A stretch of 64,000 nucleotides of DNA. Source: Bosea sp. 29B (GTDB taxonomy: Bacteria > Pseudomonadota > Alphaproteobacteria > Rhizobiales > Beijerinckiaceae). Below are positions 55,379 to 64,000 of this stretch, piece after piece. The stretch lies in NCBI RefSeq assembly GCF_902506165.1, contig NZ_LR733817.1:1348255-1412254 (forward strand). Direction: 5' to 3'. The translations under genes and the position numbers were made by a program. Every line of letters starts with the position of its first letter. Position 1 is the first letter of the stretch. A model generated the notes under the pieces. It searched no databases, was not told the origin of the DNA, and saw only the letters and a program-made list of their open reading frames with translations.

Positions 55379-56293
55379 ATGATCATTCGCCAGCTCGTCT
55401 ATCTCGACGCGCTCGCTCGCGAAAAGCATTTCCGCAAGGCGGCCGAGGCCTGCCATGTCTCGCAGCCGACGCTCTCGGCCGCGATCGTCCAGCTCGAGGA
55501 AGAGCTCGGCGTGCTGATCGTCGAGCGCGGCCGGCGCTTCCAGGGCCTGACCAAGGAGGGCGAGGCGGTGCTCGCCCATGCCAGGCGCATCCTCGCCGAG
55601 GCCGACCTGATGAAGGAATCGATCGCGGAACTGCGCGAGGGCATCAGCGGCCGCATCCGGCTCGGCGCGATCCCGACCGCCCTGCCGATGATCGCGCACA
55701 TCACCGCGCCCTTCTCCTCGCGCTATCCCGAGGTGTCGCTGACGGTGCTGTCGCTGACTTCGGCTGAGATCCAGCAGCGCATCGACGATTTCGAGCTCGA
55801 TGTCGGCCTGACCTATCTCGACAACGAGCCGCTCGACCGGGTGATCTCCAAGCCGATCTATCTGGAATCCTATGTGCTGCTGACGCGCGAGGATGGAGAG
55901 TTCGGCGAGCGCGACACCATCACCTGGGCGGAAGCCGCCGAGCTCAAGCTCTGCCTGCTCACCTCCGACATGCAGAACCGGCGCATCATCGACGGCATCT
56001 TCCGCTCGGTCGGGGCGGCGCCGCGGCCGGCGATCGAGACCAATTCGATCTTCAATCTCTGCTCCCATGCCGGCATCCAGGGCGTCGCCAGCATCGTCTC
56101 GATCCAGCTGCTCGAATTCTTCGGCGTGCCGATCGGCACCAAGGCGCTGCCTCTGGTCGAGCCGGCCGCGCAACGCACCATCGGCCTGATCGTCGCCGAC
56201 CGGCAACCCTTCGCGCCACTGGCGCGCAACCTCCTGATGATGACGCGCCCGGTCGCCGAGGCCGCGCTCCCGAGGCGCCCGATCGTACGATAG
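55379..56293 (+). CDS. LysR-family regulator, probable regulator of the formate dehydrogenase operon
   Basis: A 304-residue LysR protein. The N-terminal winged helix (FRKAAEACHVSQPTLSAAIV) is followed by the effector domain (GRIRLGAIPTALPMIAHIT). It lies directly upstream of fdsG on the same strand, whereas LysR genes are often divergent from their targets. FdsR-type regulators control fds operons in related bacteria, so formate-linked control is a fair inference. The 227-base gap after it contains a perfect 7-bp palindrome suited to LysR binding. Confidence 0.85.
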   Translation: MIIRQLVYLDALAREKHFRKAAEACHVSQPTLSAAIVQLEEELGVLIVERGRRFQGLTKEGEAVLAHARRILAEADLMKESIAELREGISGRIRLGAIPTALPMIAHITAPFSSRYPEVSLTVLSLTSAEIQQRIDDFELDVGLTYLDNEPLDRVISKPIYLESYVLLTREDGEFGERDTITWAEAAELKLCLLTSDMQNRRIIDGIFRSVGAAPRPAIETNSIFNLCSHAGIQGVASIVSIQLLEFFGVPIGTKALPLVEPAAQRTIGLIVADRQPFAPLARNLLMMTRPVAEAALPRRPIVR

Positions 56294-56413
56294 CCTTGCC
56301 CTATCGCGTCGCAGCGCAGATTTTTTGTGCATCGCAAAAATACGCGATAATCGATGCTTATCGGCCAGATCGTGCTATGCTCATCCGGTCCCATCCGCGC
56401 TTCGGTTATTTTT

Positions 56414-56430
56414 GATAGGTTTTACCTATC
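56414..56430. promoter_or_regulatory. Perfect palindrome upstream of fdsG, likely LysR site
   Basis: GATAGGT, TTT, ACCTATC, about 90 bases upstream of the fdsG start in an AT-rich region. It contains the T-N11-A core expected of LysR boxes. Binding is inferred from position. Confidence 0.6.
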
Positions 56431-56520
56431 GTACAGTTGGAACAAACGATTTGAACCTGTTCCAAGCTTAAGGTCCAATTCCTCCAATCGAGAGCCGAAC
56501 CGGCTGGGGACGGAGGAGAC

Positions 56521-56991
56521 ATGGCGGCATACCCGGCCTGGGACGAAGACGGCGCTCGCCTGATCATCGCGGGGCTTTCGCATCTCGAAGGAGCGGCCTT
56601 GCCGATCCTGCATGCGCTGCAGGACGAGTTCGGCTATGTCGATCCCAAGGCCGTGCCGCTGATCGCCGACGCGCTCAACCTGTCGCGGGCCGATGTGCAC
56701 GGCACCATCTCCTTCTATCACGACTTCCGCACTGCCCCGCCGCCGCGCCGCATCGTCAAGCTCTGCCGGGCCGAAGCCTGCCAGGCGCTCGGCTGCGAAA
56801 CGCTGGTGCAGGACCTGGCGCGCGAGCATGGCATCATCGTCGACGCTCACGCCGGCAGCCATGATGCGGTGGTCGAGACCGTCTATTGCCTCGGCAACTG
56901 CGCGCTCGGCCCCTCGGCTCTGGTCGAGGGCGAATTGCTCGGCCGGGTCGATGCCGACCGCGTCGCGGCGCTGTGCGGAGCACGGCAATGA
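56521..56991 (+). CDS. fdsG: NAD-dependent formate dehydrogenase gamma subunit
   Basis: A 156-residue NuoE-like protein. Four Cys for a 2Fe-2S cluster are visible in LCRAEACQALGC and YCLGNCALGP, and the N-terminal helical part (LPILHALQDEFGYVDPKAVP) is typical. It passes electrons within the soluble formate dehydrogenase. GGAGGAGAC precedes ATG 56521. Overlaps fdsB by four bases. Confidence 0.93.
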   Translation: MAAYPAWDEDGARLIIAGLSHLEGAALPILHALQDEFGYVDPKAVPLIADALNLSRADVHGTISFYHDFRTAPPPRRIVKLCRAEACQALGCETLVQDLAREHGIIVDAHAGSHDAVVETVYCLGNCALGPSALVEGELLGRVDADRVAALCGARQ

Positions 56992-58559
56992 GCGACATCA
57001 TTCGCATCTTCGTCCCGATCGATGCCGCCGCCCTCTCGGTCGGCGCGGACGGCGTGGCGCAGACCATCGCCAGGGAAGCGCAGGCTCGCGGCGTCGTCGT
57101 CGAGATCGTCCGTAACGGCTCGCGCGGCATGCTCTGGCTCGAGCCGATGGTCGAGGTCGAGACGTCGGAGGGGCGGATCGCCTATGGCCCGGTCGCGGCC
57201 AAGGACGTCACCGGCCTGTTCGAGGCCGGCTTCCAGAGCGGCGGCGCGCACGCCTTGCGGCTCGGCCCGGTCGAGGAACTCGACTGGCTGAAGCGCCAGC
57301 AGCGCCTGACCTTCGCACGCGTCGGCCTCACCGATCCGCTCTCGCTGGCCGATTATCGCGCTCATGACGGGCTGAAGGGCCTGGAGAAGGCGCTCTCGCT
57401 CACCGGCGGAGAGATCGTCGAGGAAGTCAAGGAATCCGGCCTGCGCGGCCGCGGCGGCGCCGGCTTCCCGACCGGGATCAAGTGGAAGACCGTCCACGAC
57501 GCCAGGGCGACACAGAAATACATCGTCTGCAACGCCGACGAAGGCGACAGCGGCACCTTTGCCGACCGGATGCTGATGGAAGGCGACCCCTTCCTGTTGA
57601 TCGAGGGCATGACGATCGCCGCGATCGCCGTCGGCGCGACCAAAGGCTACATCTATCTGCGCTCGGAATATCCGCATGCCCACAAGGCGCTGCAGCGCGC
57701 GATCCTGAAGGCGCGCAATGCCGGCCTGCTCGGCCCATCCGTGCTCGGCTCGGGCAAGGCCTTCGAGCTCGAGGCCCGGTTGGGTGCCGGCGCCTATATC
57801 TGCGGCGAGGAGACCTCGCTGCTGGAGAGCCTGGAAGGCAAGCGCGCCATCGTCCGGGCCAAACCGCCGATCCCGGCCTTGCAGGGCCTGTTCGGCAAGC
57901 CGACCATCGTCAACAACGTGCTCTCCTTCGCCGCTGTGCCCTGGATCCTGACCCACGGCGCCAAGGCTTACGCCGATTATGGCATGGGCCGCTCGCGCGG
58001 CACGCTGCCGGTGCAGCTCGGCGGCAACGTCAGGCGCGGCGGGCTGATCGAGCTCGCCTTCGGCATCTCGCTGCGCGAGATCATCGAGGATCTGGGCGGC
58101 GGCACGCTCTCGGGCCGGCCGATCCGGGCCGTGCAGGTCGGCGGTCCGCTCGGTGCCTATCTCACCGCCAAGCAGCTCGACACCCCGATGGACTACGAAG
58201 CGCTGGCCGGCATCAAGGCGATGCTCGGCCATGGCGGCATCGTCGTCTTCGACGACAGCGTCGATATGGCCAGGCAAGCCCGCTTCGCCTTCGAGTTCTG
58301 CGCCAAGGAAAGCTGCGGCAAGTGCACGCCCTGCCGCATCGGCGCGACGCGCGGCGTCGAGCTGGTCGACAGGATCATCGCTGGTACCGAGCGGCCGAAG
58401 AACCTCGCCGTGCTGCGCGATCTCAACAAGCTGATGACCGATGCTTCGCTCTGCGCCATGGGTGGCCTCACGCCAATGCCGGTGACGAGCGCGCTCAACC
58501 ATTTCTTCGAGGATTTCGACCGCCCGCCGGCGCCGAAGCTGCCGCTGGCGGCCGAGTGA
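56988..58559 (+). CDS. fdsB: NAD-dependent formate dehydrogenase beta subunit
   Basis: A 523-residue NuoF-like flavoprotein. An N-terminal thioredoxin-like part (about 1-110) precedes the NADH/FMN domain (GLRGRGGAGFPTGIKW, NADEGDSGTFADRML, GAYICGEETSLLES). A 4Fe-4S site follows in ESCGKCTPCRIG (Cys443, 446, 449) with a later Cys in SLCAMGG. It reduces NAD with electrons from the alpha subunit. ATG 56988 overlaps the fdsG stop. Confidence 0.95.
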   Translation: MSDIIRIFVPIDAAALSVGADGVAQTIAREAQARGVVVEIVRNGSRGMLWLEPMVEVETSEGRIAYGPVAAKDVTGLFEAGFQSGGAHALRLGPVEELDWLKRQQRLTFARVGLTDPLSLADYRAHDGLKGLEKALSLTGGEIVEEVKESGLRGRGGAGFPTGIKWKTVHDARATQKYIVCNADEGDSGTFADRMLMEGDPFLLIEGMTIAAIAVGATKGYIYLRSEYPHAHKALQRAILKARNAGLLGPSVLGSGKAFELEARLGAGAYICGEETSLLESLEGKRAIVRAKPPIPALQGLFGKPTIVNNVLSFAAVPWILTHGAKAYADYGMGRSRGTLPVQLGGNVRRGGLIELAFGISLREIIEDLGGGTLSGRPIRAVQVGGPLGAYLTAKQLDTPMDYEALAGIKAMLGHGGIVVFDDSVDMARQARFAFEFCAKESCGKCTPCRIGATRGVELVDRIIAGTERPKNLAVLRDLNKLMTDASLCAMGGLTPMPVTSALNHFFEDFDRPPAPKLPLAAE

Positions 58560-58569
58560 GGAGACATCG

Positions 58570-61452
58570 ATGAGCCTGATCAAGGAGATCGATTTCGGAA
58601 CCCCGATCCGGGTCGCCGAGAAGACGGTGACGCTGACGATCGACGGCGAGAGCGTCACCGTCCCGGCCGGCACCTCGGTGATGGCGGCGGCGATGAGCCT
58701 GGGCACCAAGATCCCCAAGCTCTGCGCCACGGATTCACTCGAACCTTTCGGCTCCTGCCGGCTCTGCCTGGTCGAGATCGAGGGACGACGCGGCACGCCC
58801 TCATCCTGCACGACCCCGGCCGAGGACGGCATGGTCGTGCGCACCCAGACGGAGAACCTGTCTTCCCTGCGCAAGGGCGTGATGGAGCTCTACATCTCCG
58901 ACCATCCGCTCGACTGCCTGACCTGCTCGGCCAATGGCGATTGCGAACTGCAGGACATGGCAGGGGCGGTCGGCCTGCGCGAGGTCCGCTACGGCTATGA
59001 CGGCGAGAACCACGTCAAGCCGGCGGTGATGGACGGCTATGCCAACGAGAACTGGCTGCCGAAAGACACCTCGAACCCCTATTTCACCTATGACCCCAGC
59101 AAGTGCATCGTCTGCAATCGCTGCGTGCGCGCCTGTGCCGAAGTGCAGGGTACCTTTGCGCTGACGATCACCGGCCGCGGTTTCGATTCACGCGTCGCCG
59201 CGGGTCCGACCGATTTCCTCGGCTCCGAATGCGTCTCCTGCGGCGCTTGCGTCCAGGCCTGCCCGACGGCGACGCTGATGGAGAACAAGGTGATCGAGCT
59301 CGGCCAGCCCGAGCATTCCAAGGTAACGACCTGCGCTTATTGCGGGGTCGGCTGCTCGTTCAAGGCCGAGATGCAGGGCGACCGCGTCGTGCGCATGGTG
59401 CCCTATAAAGGCGGCCAGGCGAACGAAGGCCATTCCTGCGTCAAGGGCCGTTTCGCCTGGGGTTATGCGACCCACAAGGACCGCATGACCAAGCCGATGA
59501 TCCGCGAAAAGATCACCGACCCCTGGCGCGAAGTGTCCTGGGATGAGGCGATCGGCTACGCCGCCAGCGAGTTCAAGCGCATCCAGGCCAAGTACGGCCG
59601 CGAGTCGGTCGGCGCCATCACCTCCTCGCGCTGCACCAATGAGGAGGTCTTCCTCGTCCAGAAGCTGGTGCGCGCCGCCTTCCGCAACAACAATGTCGAT
59701 ACCTGTGCCCGCGTCTGCCATTCGCCGACCGGCTACGGACTGAAGACCACGCTTGGGACCTCAGCCGGAACGCAGGACTTCAAGTCGGTCGCCAAGTCCG
59801 ACGTCATCATCGTCATCGGCGCCAATCCCACCGACGGCCATCCGGTCTTCGCCTCGCGTATGAAGAAGCGCCTGCGTCAGGGGGCCCGGCTCATCGTCGC
59901 CGATCCGCGCCGCATCGATCTCGTCAAGTCGCCGCACATCAAGGCGGACCACCACCTGCAATTGAAGCCCGGCACCAATGTCGCCCTGCTCAACGCGATC
60001 TCGCATGTCGTGGTGACCGAGGGACTGATCGCCGAGACTTACGTCCGCGAGCGCTGCGACCTCGCCGATTTCGAGCTCTGGGCCCGCTTCGTCGCGCAGG
60101 AGCGCAATTCGCCCGAGGCCACGGAGGAGTTCACCGGCGTGCCGGCGGCCGATGTCCGCGCCGCGGCGCGGCTCTACGCAACCGGCGGCAATGGCGCGAT
60201 CTATTATGGGCTCGGCGTCACCGAGCACAGCCAGGGTTCGACCACGGTGATGGCGATGGCGAACCTTGCCATGGCGACCGGCAATATCGGCCGCGACGGC
60301 GTCGGCATCAATCCTCTACGCGGGCAGAACAATGTCCAGGGTTCCTGCGACATGGGCTCGTTCCCGCACGAATTCTCCGGCTATCGCCATGTCGCCGACG
60401 ATGCGACCCGGCAGGTCTTCGAGATGATGTGGGGCGTGCCGCTCGACGCCGAGCAGGGCCTGCGCATCCCGAACATGCTGGATGAGGCCGTCGGCGGCAG
60501 CTTCAAGGGCCTCTATGTCCAGGGCGAGGACATCGCCCAGTCCGATCCGAACACCCAGCACGTCACTGCGGGTCTCGCCGCGATGGAATGCGTCGTCATC
60601 CAGGACCTCTTCCTGAACGAGACGGCGAAATACGCCCATGTCTTCCTGCCAGGCTCCTCTTTCCTGGAGAAGGACGGCACCTTCACCAATGCCGAGCGCC
60701 GCATCAACCGCGTCCGCCAGGTGATGGCGCCGCTGTCGGGCAAATCGGAATGGCAGGCGACGATCGATCTCTCGCAGGCGCTCGGCTACGACATGGCCTA
60801 TGGCCATCCCAGCGAGATCATGGACGAGATCGCCCGCCTGACGCCGAGCTTCGCCGGTGTCAGCTACGACAAGCTCGAGAAGCTCGGCTCGGTGCAGTGG
60901 CCTTGCAACGACAAGGCGCCGGCGGGCACGCCCCTGATGCATGTCGACCGCTTCGTGCGCGGCAAGGGCAAGTTCATGATCACCGAATACGTGCCGACGC
61001 AGGAGCGCACCGGCCCGCGCTATCCGCTGATCCTGACCACCGGGCGCATCCTCTCGCAATACAATGTCGGCGCGCAGACCAGGCGGACCGAAAACCAGGC
61101 CTGGCACGACGAGGACATGCTGGAGATCCACCCCTTCGACGCCGAGAGCCGCGGCATCAAGGACGGCGATCTCGTCGCGCTCGCCAGCCGCTCCGGCGAC
61201 ATCTCGCTGCGCGCCGAGATCACCGAGCGGGTGCAGCCGGGCGTGGTCTACACCACATTCCACCATGCTGAGACAGGCGCGAATGTCATCACCACCGACT
61301 ATTCCGACTGGGCGACCAACTGCCCGGAATACAAGGTCACGGCGGTCGAGGTCCGCAGGACGAACTATTATTCCGAATGGCAGGAGCGCAATCGCGAGCA
61401 GGATGTCTCGCTGCGCCTGATCGCGGGGCGCTTGCCCGATGCCGCGGAATAG
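58570..61452 (+). CDS. fdsA: NAD-dependent formate dehydrogenase alpha (molybdenum) subunit
   Basis: Catalytic subunit that oxidises formate to CO2 at a bis-molybdopterin guanine dinucleotide centre. The 960 residues begin with a 2Fe-2S ferredoxin domain (GSCRLCLVEIEG) and a His-Cys3 cluster (HPLDCLTCSANGDC). Two 4Fe-4S sites follow (KCIVCNRCVRAC; CVSCGACVQACP), then the molybdopterin part with its own cluster (CAYCGVGCSFKAE). The active-site ligand is Cys383 in ARVCHSPT, so it is a Cys, not selenocysteine, enzyme. fdhD overlaps its end by 14 bases. Confidence 0.96.
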   Translation: MSLIKEIDFGTPIRVAEKTVTLTIDGESVTVPAGTSVMAAAMSLGTKIPKLCATDSLEPFGSCRLCLVEIEGRRGTPSSCTTPAEDGMVVRTQTENLSSLRKGVMELYISDHPLDCLTCSANGDCELQDMAGAVGLREVRYGYDGENHVKPAVMDGYANENWLPKDTSNPYFTYDPSKCIVCNRCVRACAEVQGTFALTITGRGFDSRVAAGPTDFLGSECVSCGACVQACPTATLMENKVIELGQPEHSKVTTCAYCGVGCSFKAEMQGDRVVRMVPYKGGQANEGHSCVKGRFAWGYATHKDRMTKPMIREKITDPWREVSWDEAIGYAASEFKRIQAKYGRESVGAITSSRCTNEEVFLVQKLVRAAFRNNNVDTCARVCHSPTGYGLKTTLGTSAGTQDFKSVAKSDVIIVIGANPTDGHPVFASRMKKRLRQGARLIVADPRRIDLVKSPHIKADHHLQLKPGTNVALLNAISHVVVTEGLIAETYVRERCDLADFELWARFVAQERNSPEATEEFTGVPAADVRAAARLYATGGNGAIYYGLGVTEHSQGSTTVMAMANLAMATGNIGRDGVGINPLRGQNNVQGSCDMGSFPHEFSGYRHVADDATRQVFEMMWGVPLDAEQGLRIPNMLDEAVGGSFKGLYVQGEDIAQSDPNTQHVTAGLAAMECVVIQDLFLNETAKYAHVFLPGSSFLEKDGTFTNAERRINRVRQVMAPLSGKSEWQATIDLSQALGYDMAYGHPSEIMDEIARLTPSFAGVSYDKLEKLGSVQWPCNDKAPAGTPLMHVDRFVRGKGKFMITEYVPTQERTGPRYPLILTTGRILSQYNVGAQTRRTENQAWHDEDMLEIHPFDAESRGIKDGDLVALASRSGDISLRAEITERVQPGVVYTTFHHAETGANVITTDYSDWATNCPEYKVTAVEVRRTNYYSEWQERNREQDVSLRLIAGRLPDAAE

Positions 61453-62284
61453 CCCGCCCGCCCAGCCCCCGGCGAGCCACGCGGTTCAGGTCCGGACCAT
61501 CAGCTTCGGCGCGACCAGTGACGCGGCTCCCGTGAGCGCCGAAGTCGCGGTCGAAGCGCCCGTCAACATCGTCTACGGCACCATGCCCTATGCGGTGATG
61601 ATGGCGACGCCGTCCGACCTCGAGGATTTCGTCGCCGGCTTCAGCCTGACCGAGGGCATCGTCCGCAGCGTCGAGGAGATCAGGGGGATCACGGCGACCC
61701 CGCAGCAGGACGGCATCGTCGTCAGCGTCGAGCTGGCGCCCGGCCGCTTTCGCGAGCACCTCGCCCGCCGCCGCAACCTCTCGGGTCGCACCTCCTGTGG
61801 CCTCTGCGGTGTCGAGGCGCTCGCTGACCTGCCGACGGCGGAAGCGCGCGCCGCCACGGCGACGCCAGTTTCGCCTGCAGCGATCGGCGCGGCGCTCGGC
61901 ACACTCGAACGCCAGCAGCCGCTGCACCGCCTGACCCGCTCGGTCCATGCCGCAGCCTGGTGCGACCGCGATGGCGCGATCCTGGCCGTGCGCGAGGATG
62001 TCGGCCGGCACAACGCCCTGGACAAGCTGATCGGCGCCCGCCTGCGCGCCGGCCATGATGCGAGCGACGGCTTCGTGCTGGTCACCAGCCGGGCTTCCTT
62101 CGAGATGGTCGAGAAGGCAGCGATCTTCGGGGCCGGCACGCTGGTCTCGATCTCGGCGCCGACCTCGCTGGCGATCGAACGGGCGAACGCGCTCGGCCTG
62201 ACCCTGGTCTGCATCGCCCGAGCCGATTCCGCGACGGTCTTCGCCGGGCGCCTCGCCGACACCGTGGAGAGTGTCGCGAGATGA
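61439..62284 (+). CDS. fdhD: Formate dehydrogenase sulfurtransferase FdhD (FdsC)
   Basis: A 281-residue protein that transfers sulfur to the molybdenum cofactor of formate dehydrogenase, a step needed for activity. The catalytic CGLCG motif is present (Cys120 and Cys123 in RTSCGLCG), as are REDVGRHNALDKLIG and the C-terminal GAGTLVSISAPTSLAIE. The start overlaps fdsA by 14 bases and the stop overlaps fdsD by four, matching fds operons where this gene is called fdsC. Confidence 0.94.
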   Translation: MPRNSPPAQPPASHAVQVRTISFGATSDAAPVSAEVAVEAPVNIVYGTMPYAVMMATPSDLEDFVAGFSLTEGIVRSVEEIRGITATPQQDGIVVSVELAPGRFREHLARRRNLSGRTSCGLCGVEALADLPTAEARAATATPVSPAAIGAALGTLERQQPLHRLTRSVHAAAWCDRDGAILAVREDVGRHNALDKLIGARLRAGHDASDGFVLVTSRASFEMVEKAAIFGAGTLVSISAPTSLAIERANALGLTLVCIARADSATVFAGRLADTVESVAR

Positions 62285-62550
62285 TCGAGGCGAAGAGCAA
62301 CGAGGCGATGACCCAAGATCACGCCAGCGAGAATCTCGCCAAGCTCGCCTTCATGGCGAACCAGATCGGCGACTTCTTCAAGTCCTATCCCGAGGCCGAG
62401 GCCGTCGCTTCGATCGCCGACCACATCAACCAGTTCTGGACGAAGCGCATGCGGGAGGATTTCCGCGTCGGCTTCGAAAAGGATGCGTCAGCACTGTCGC
62501 CGCTTGTGTGGCAGGCGCGCGCCAAGATAAGGCCCGCGCCAAGCGGGTGA
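62281..62550 (+). CDS. fdsD: Formate dehydrogenase delta subunit
   Basis: An 89-residue helical protein. NLAKLAFMANQIGDFFKSYP and IADHINQFWTKRMREDF are characteristic of the FdsD family. It is a small accessory subunit that stabilises or helps mature the FdsABG complex. It ends the operon; an independent start at ATG 62281 (in ATGA) is clear, and an ATG nine codons on is possible. Confidence 0.9.
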   Translation: MIEAKSNEAMTQDHASENLAKLAFMANQIGDFFKSYPEAEAVASIADHINQFWTKRMREDFRVGFEKDASALSPLVWQARAKIRPAPSG

Positions 62551-62646
62551 ATGGCCGCGACGGCCGATCAAGCGTCGCGATTGGCAGTTGCAACGAGCCG
62601 GGCAGCCCCGGCGCGGACGGCAGTGCTTTGGGGAAAGGGACGAGGG

Positions 62647-64000
62647 ATGAGCATCGCACAAGGAATCGGCGAGACGGCCCCCGGCATAGGGTTGCTCGAC
62701 CGCGAAAGGATCATCGCCAGGGCCGGCTTCAACCGCTGGCTCGTGCCGCCGGCCGCGCTCTGCATCCATCTGTGCATCGGCATGGCCTATGGCTTCTCGG
62801 TGTTCTGGCTGCCGCTCAGCCAGGCGATCGGCGTGACCAAGCCCGTCGCCTGCGCCGCCGATGTCGGCCTCATCGCCTCGCTGTTCACCACCGCCTGCGA
62901 CTGGAAGGTCGCCGATCTCGGCTGGATGTACACGCTGTTCTTCGTGCTGCTCGGCTCGTCCGCGGCGATCTGGGGTGGCTGGCTCGAGCGCGTCGGCCCG
63001 CGCAAGGCCGCCTTCGTCTCGACCCTGTGCTGGTGCGGCGGCCTGCTGATCTCGGCCTTCGGCATCTACACTCACCAGCTCTGGCTGATGTGGCTCGGCT
63101 CCGGCGTGATCGGCGGCATCGGCCTCGGCCTCGGCTACATCTCGCCGGTCTCCACGCTAGTGAAGTGGTTCCCGGACCGGCGCGGCATGGCCACCGGCAT
63201 GGCGATCATGGGCTTCGGCGGCGGCGCCATGATCGGCTCGCCGCTCGCCGACATCCTGATGAACACCTTCAAGACGCCGACCTCGGTCGGCGTCTGGCAA
63301 ACCTTCGTCGTGATGGCCGGCATCTACTTCGTCTTCATGATGGCCGGCACTTTCGGCTACCGCATCCCGCCCTCGGGCTGGCGCCCCGACGGCTGGACCC
63401 CGCCGGCGAACCAGAACGCGATGATCACCTCCGGCCATGTCCATCTCAAGGATGCGCACAAGACGCCGCAGTTCTGGCTGATCTGGGCAGCGCTCTGCCT
63501 CAACGTCTCGGCCGGTATCGGCGTCATCGGCATGGCCTCGCCGATGCTGCAGGAGATCTTCGCGGGCTCGCTGATCGGCAAGCCCGAGATCGGCTTCGCC
63601 ACCCTCGACGCCGAGCAGAAGAAGCAGATCGCCACGATCGCAGCCGCCTTCGTCGGCCTGCTCTCGCTGTTCAACATCATGGGCCGCTTCTTCTGGGCCT
63701 CGCTCTCGGACAAGCTCGGCCGCAAGCTGACCTACGCCACCTTCTTCGGGCTCGGCATCCTGATGTACGGGCTCTCGCCCTGGGCAGCGCATGCCGGCTC
63801 GCTGGCGCTCTTCGTCGCCTTCTTCTGCATCATCCTGTCGATGTATGGCGGCGGCTTCGCCACCGTTCCGGCCTATCTCGCCGACATGTTCGGCACCCAG
63901 TTCGTCGGCGCGATCCATGGCCGGCTGCTCACGGCCTGGTCGACCGCCGGCATCATCGGCCCGGTGGTGGTGAACTATATCCGCGAGGCGCAGATCAATG
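62647..64000 (+). CDS. OFA-family (oxalate/formate) MFS transporter, 3' end outside window
   Basis: The visible 451 codons form a major facilitator protein with about eleven helices. The N-terminal IHLCIGMAYGFSVFWLPLSQ and GIGLGLGYISPVSTLVKWFP are typical of the oxalate:formate antiporter family, as is the second-half SLFNIMGRFFWASLSDKLGR. A long loop (about 245-290) separates the halves. Following the formate dehydrogenase operon, it probably brings in formate or oxalate, or exchanges them. No terminator is obvious in the 96-base gap after fdsD, so it may be co-transcribed. Confidence 0.88.
   Translation, partial: MSIAQGIGETAPGIGLLDRERIIARAGFNRWLVPPAALCIHLCIGMAYGFSVFWLPLSQAIGVTKPVACAADVGLIASLFTTACDWKVADLGWMYTLFFVLLGSSAAIWGGWLERVGPRKAAFVSTLCWCGGLLISAFGIYTHQLWLMWLGSGVIGGIGLGLGYISPVSTLVKWFPDRRGMATGMAIMGFGGGAMIGSPLADILMNTFKTPTSVGVWQTFVVMAGIYFVFMMAGTFGYRIPPSGWRPDGWTPPANQNAMITSGHVHLKDAHKTPQFWLIWAALCLNVSAGIGVIGMASPMLQEIFAGSLIGKPEIGFATLDAEQKKQIATIAAAFVGLLSLFNIMGRFFWASLSDKLGRKLTYATFFGLGILMYGLSPWAAHAGSLALFVAFFCIILSMYGGGFATVPAYLADMFGTQFVGAIHGRLLTAWSTAGIIGPVVVNYIREAQIN

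Noticed and set aside
56883..58874. A 663-codon minus-strand frame across fdsB
   Set aside because: Antisense shadow of fdsB and fdsA with no recognisable domain.
59716..59718. Possible selenocysteine position in FdsA
   Set aside because: The codon is TGC (Cys383), not TGA, and the frame is open throughout.

Overview
The window is G+C-rich chromosomal DNA from an alphaproteobacterium. Gene content (fdsGBA-fdhD-fdsD formate dehydrogenase, cobalamin-riboswitch btu operon, 17-kDa-antigen-like lipoprotein, tandem YciI/ECF sigma locus, malate synthase) and extreme start/stop codon overlap point to Hyphomicrobiales, most likely a Bosea-like genus. The genus is inferred from gene content and not proven here. 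Most of the window is ordinary core or metabolic DNA. The unusual material lies in a few short accessory patches.

Layout. 1-1.65 kb: 5' part of an NRPS-like adenylation protein (runs off the left edge). 1.9-4.3 kb: histidine phosphatase, then the overlapping folate operon folP-folB-folK. 4.3-4.9 kb: MazEF-type toxin-antitoxin pair whose toxin has Cys at the catalytic Arg position. 5.0-9.9 kb: fabI, a CbpA-like DnaJ, a lipoprotein, pdxH and an overlapping SDR-Nudix-TIGR02301-like set. 10.1-11.8 kb: small unknown gene, HxlR regulator and a divergent NAD(P)-binding reductase. 11.9-14.9 kb: an ECF42-like sigma factor with two YciI/DGPF genes and a DHFR-like gene, served by two matching TGTCGA-N17-CGACGTG promoters. 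15.2-17.3 kb: ygfZ-tag-HD phosphohydrolase. 17.9-19.5 kb: aceB with a clear promoter and terminator.

19.6-21.5 kb is an AT-richer islet of small unknown membrane or secreted proteins. argC (21.8-22.8 kb) is preceded by an arginine-rich 31-codon reading frame and a strong intrinsic terminator, which together look like an undescribed arginine attenuator. 23.5-25.2 kb is a candidate toxin-immunity locus: an HNH/zinc-finger nuclease-like protein followed by two closely related small genes and the broken start of a third. 25.4-32.6 kb holds a DUF3616-like protein, a Nudix hydrolase, an outer-membrane barrel protein, a Cds1-type PLP enzyme, an AI-2E-type membrane protein fused to a GAF domain, and a GntR regulator.

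32.6-38.6 kb is a vitamin B12 uptake operon (riboswitch, btuB, btuF, btuC, btuD) ending in an uncharacterised gene. 38.7-44.7 kb: membrane-anchored FMN glutamate-synthase-like protein and an RND efflux pair. 44.7-45.4 kb: a gene broken by a 7-bp tandem duplication, then tRNA-Arg(CCG). 45.6-49.4 kb: SbcD/SbcC-like (YhaO/YhaN-like) nuclease pair. 49.4-54.7 kb: a 1781-residue autotransporter with about 13 tandem 50-residue repeats. 55.4-64.0 kb: a LysR regulator, the NAD-dependent molybdenum formate dehydrogenase operon fdsG-fdsB-fdsA-fdhD-fdsD, and an OFA-family (oxalate/formate) transporter that runs off the right edge.

Working together: the formate dehydrogenase, its LysR gene and the OFA transporter form one C1/oxalate-use module. 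The btu genes form one B12-repressed uptake unit. The sigma factor, YciI pair and DHFR-like gene form a small regulon defined by a shared promoter.
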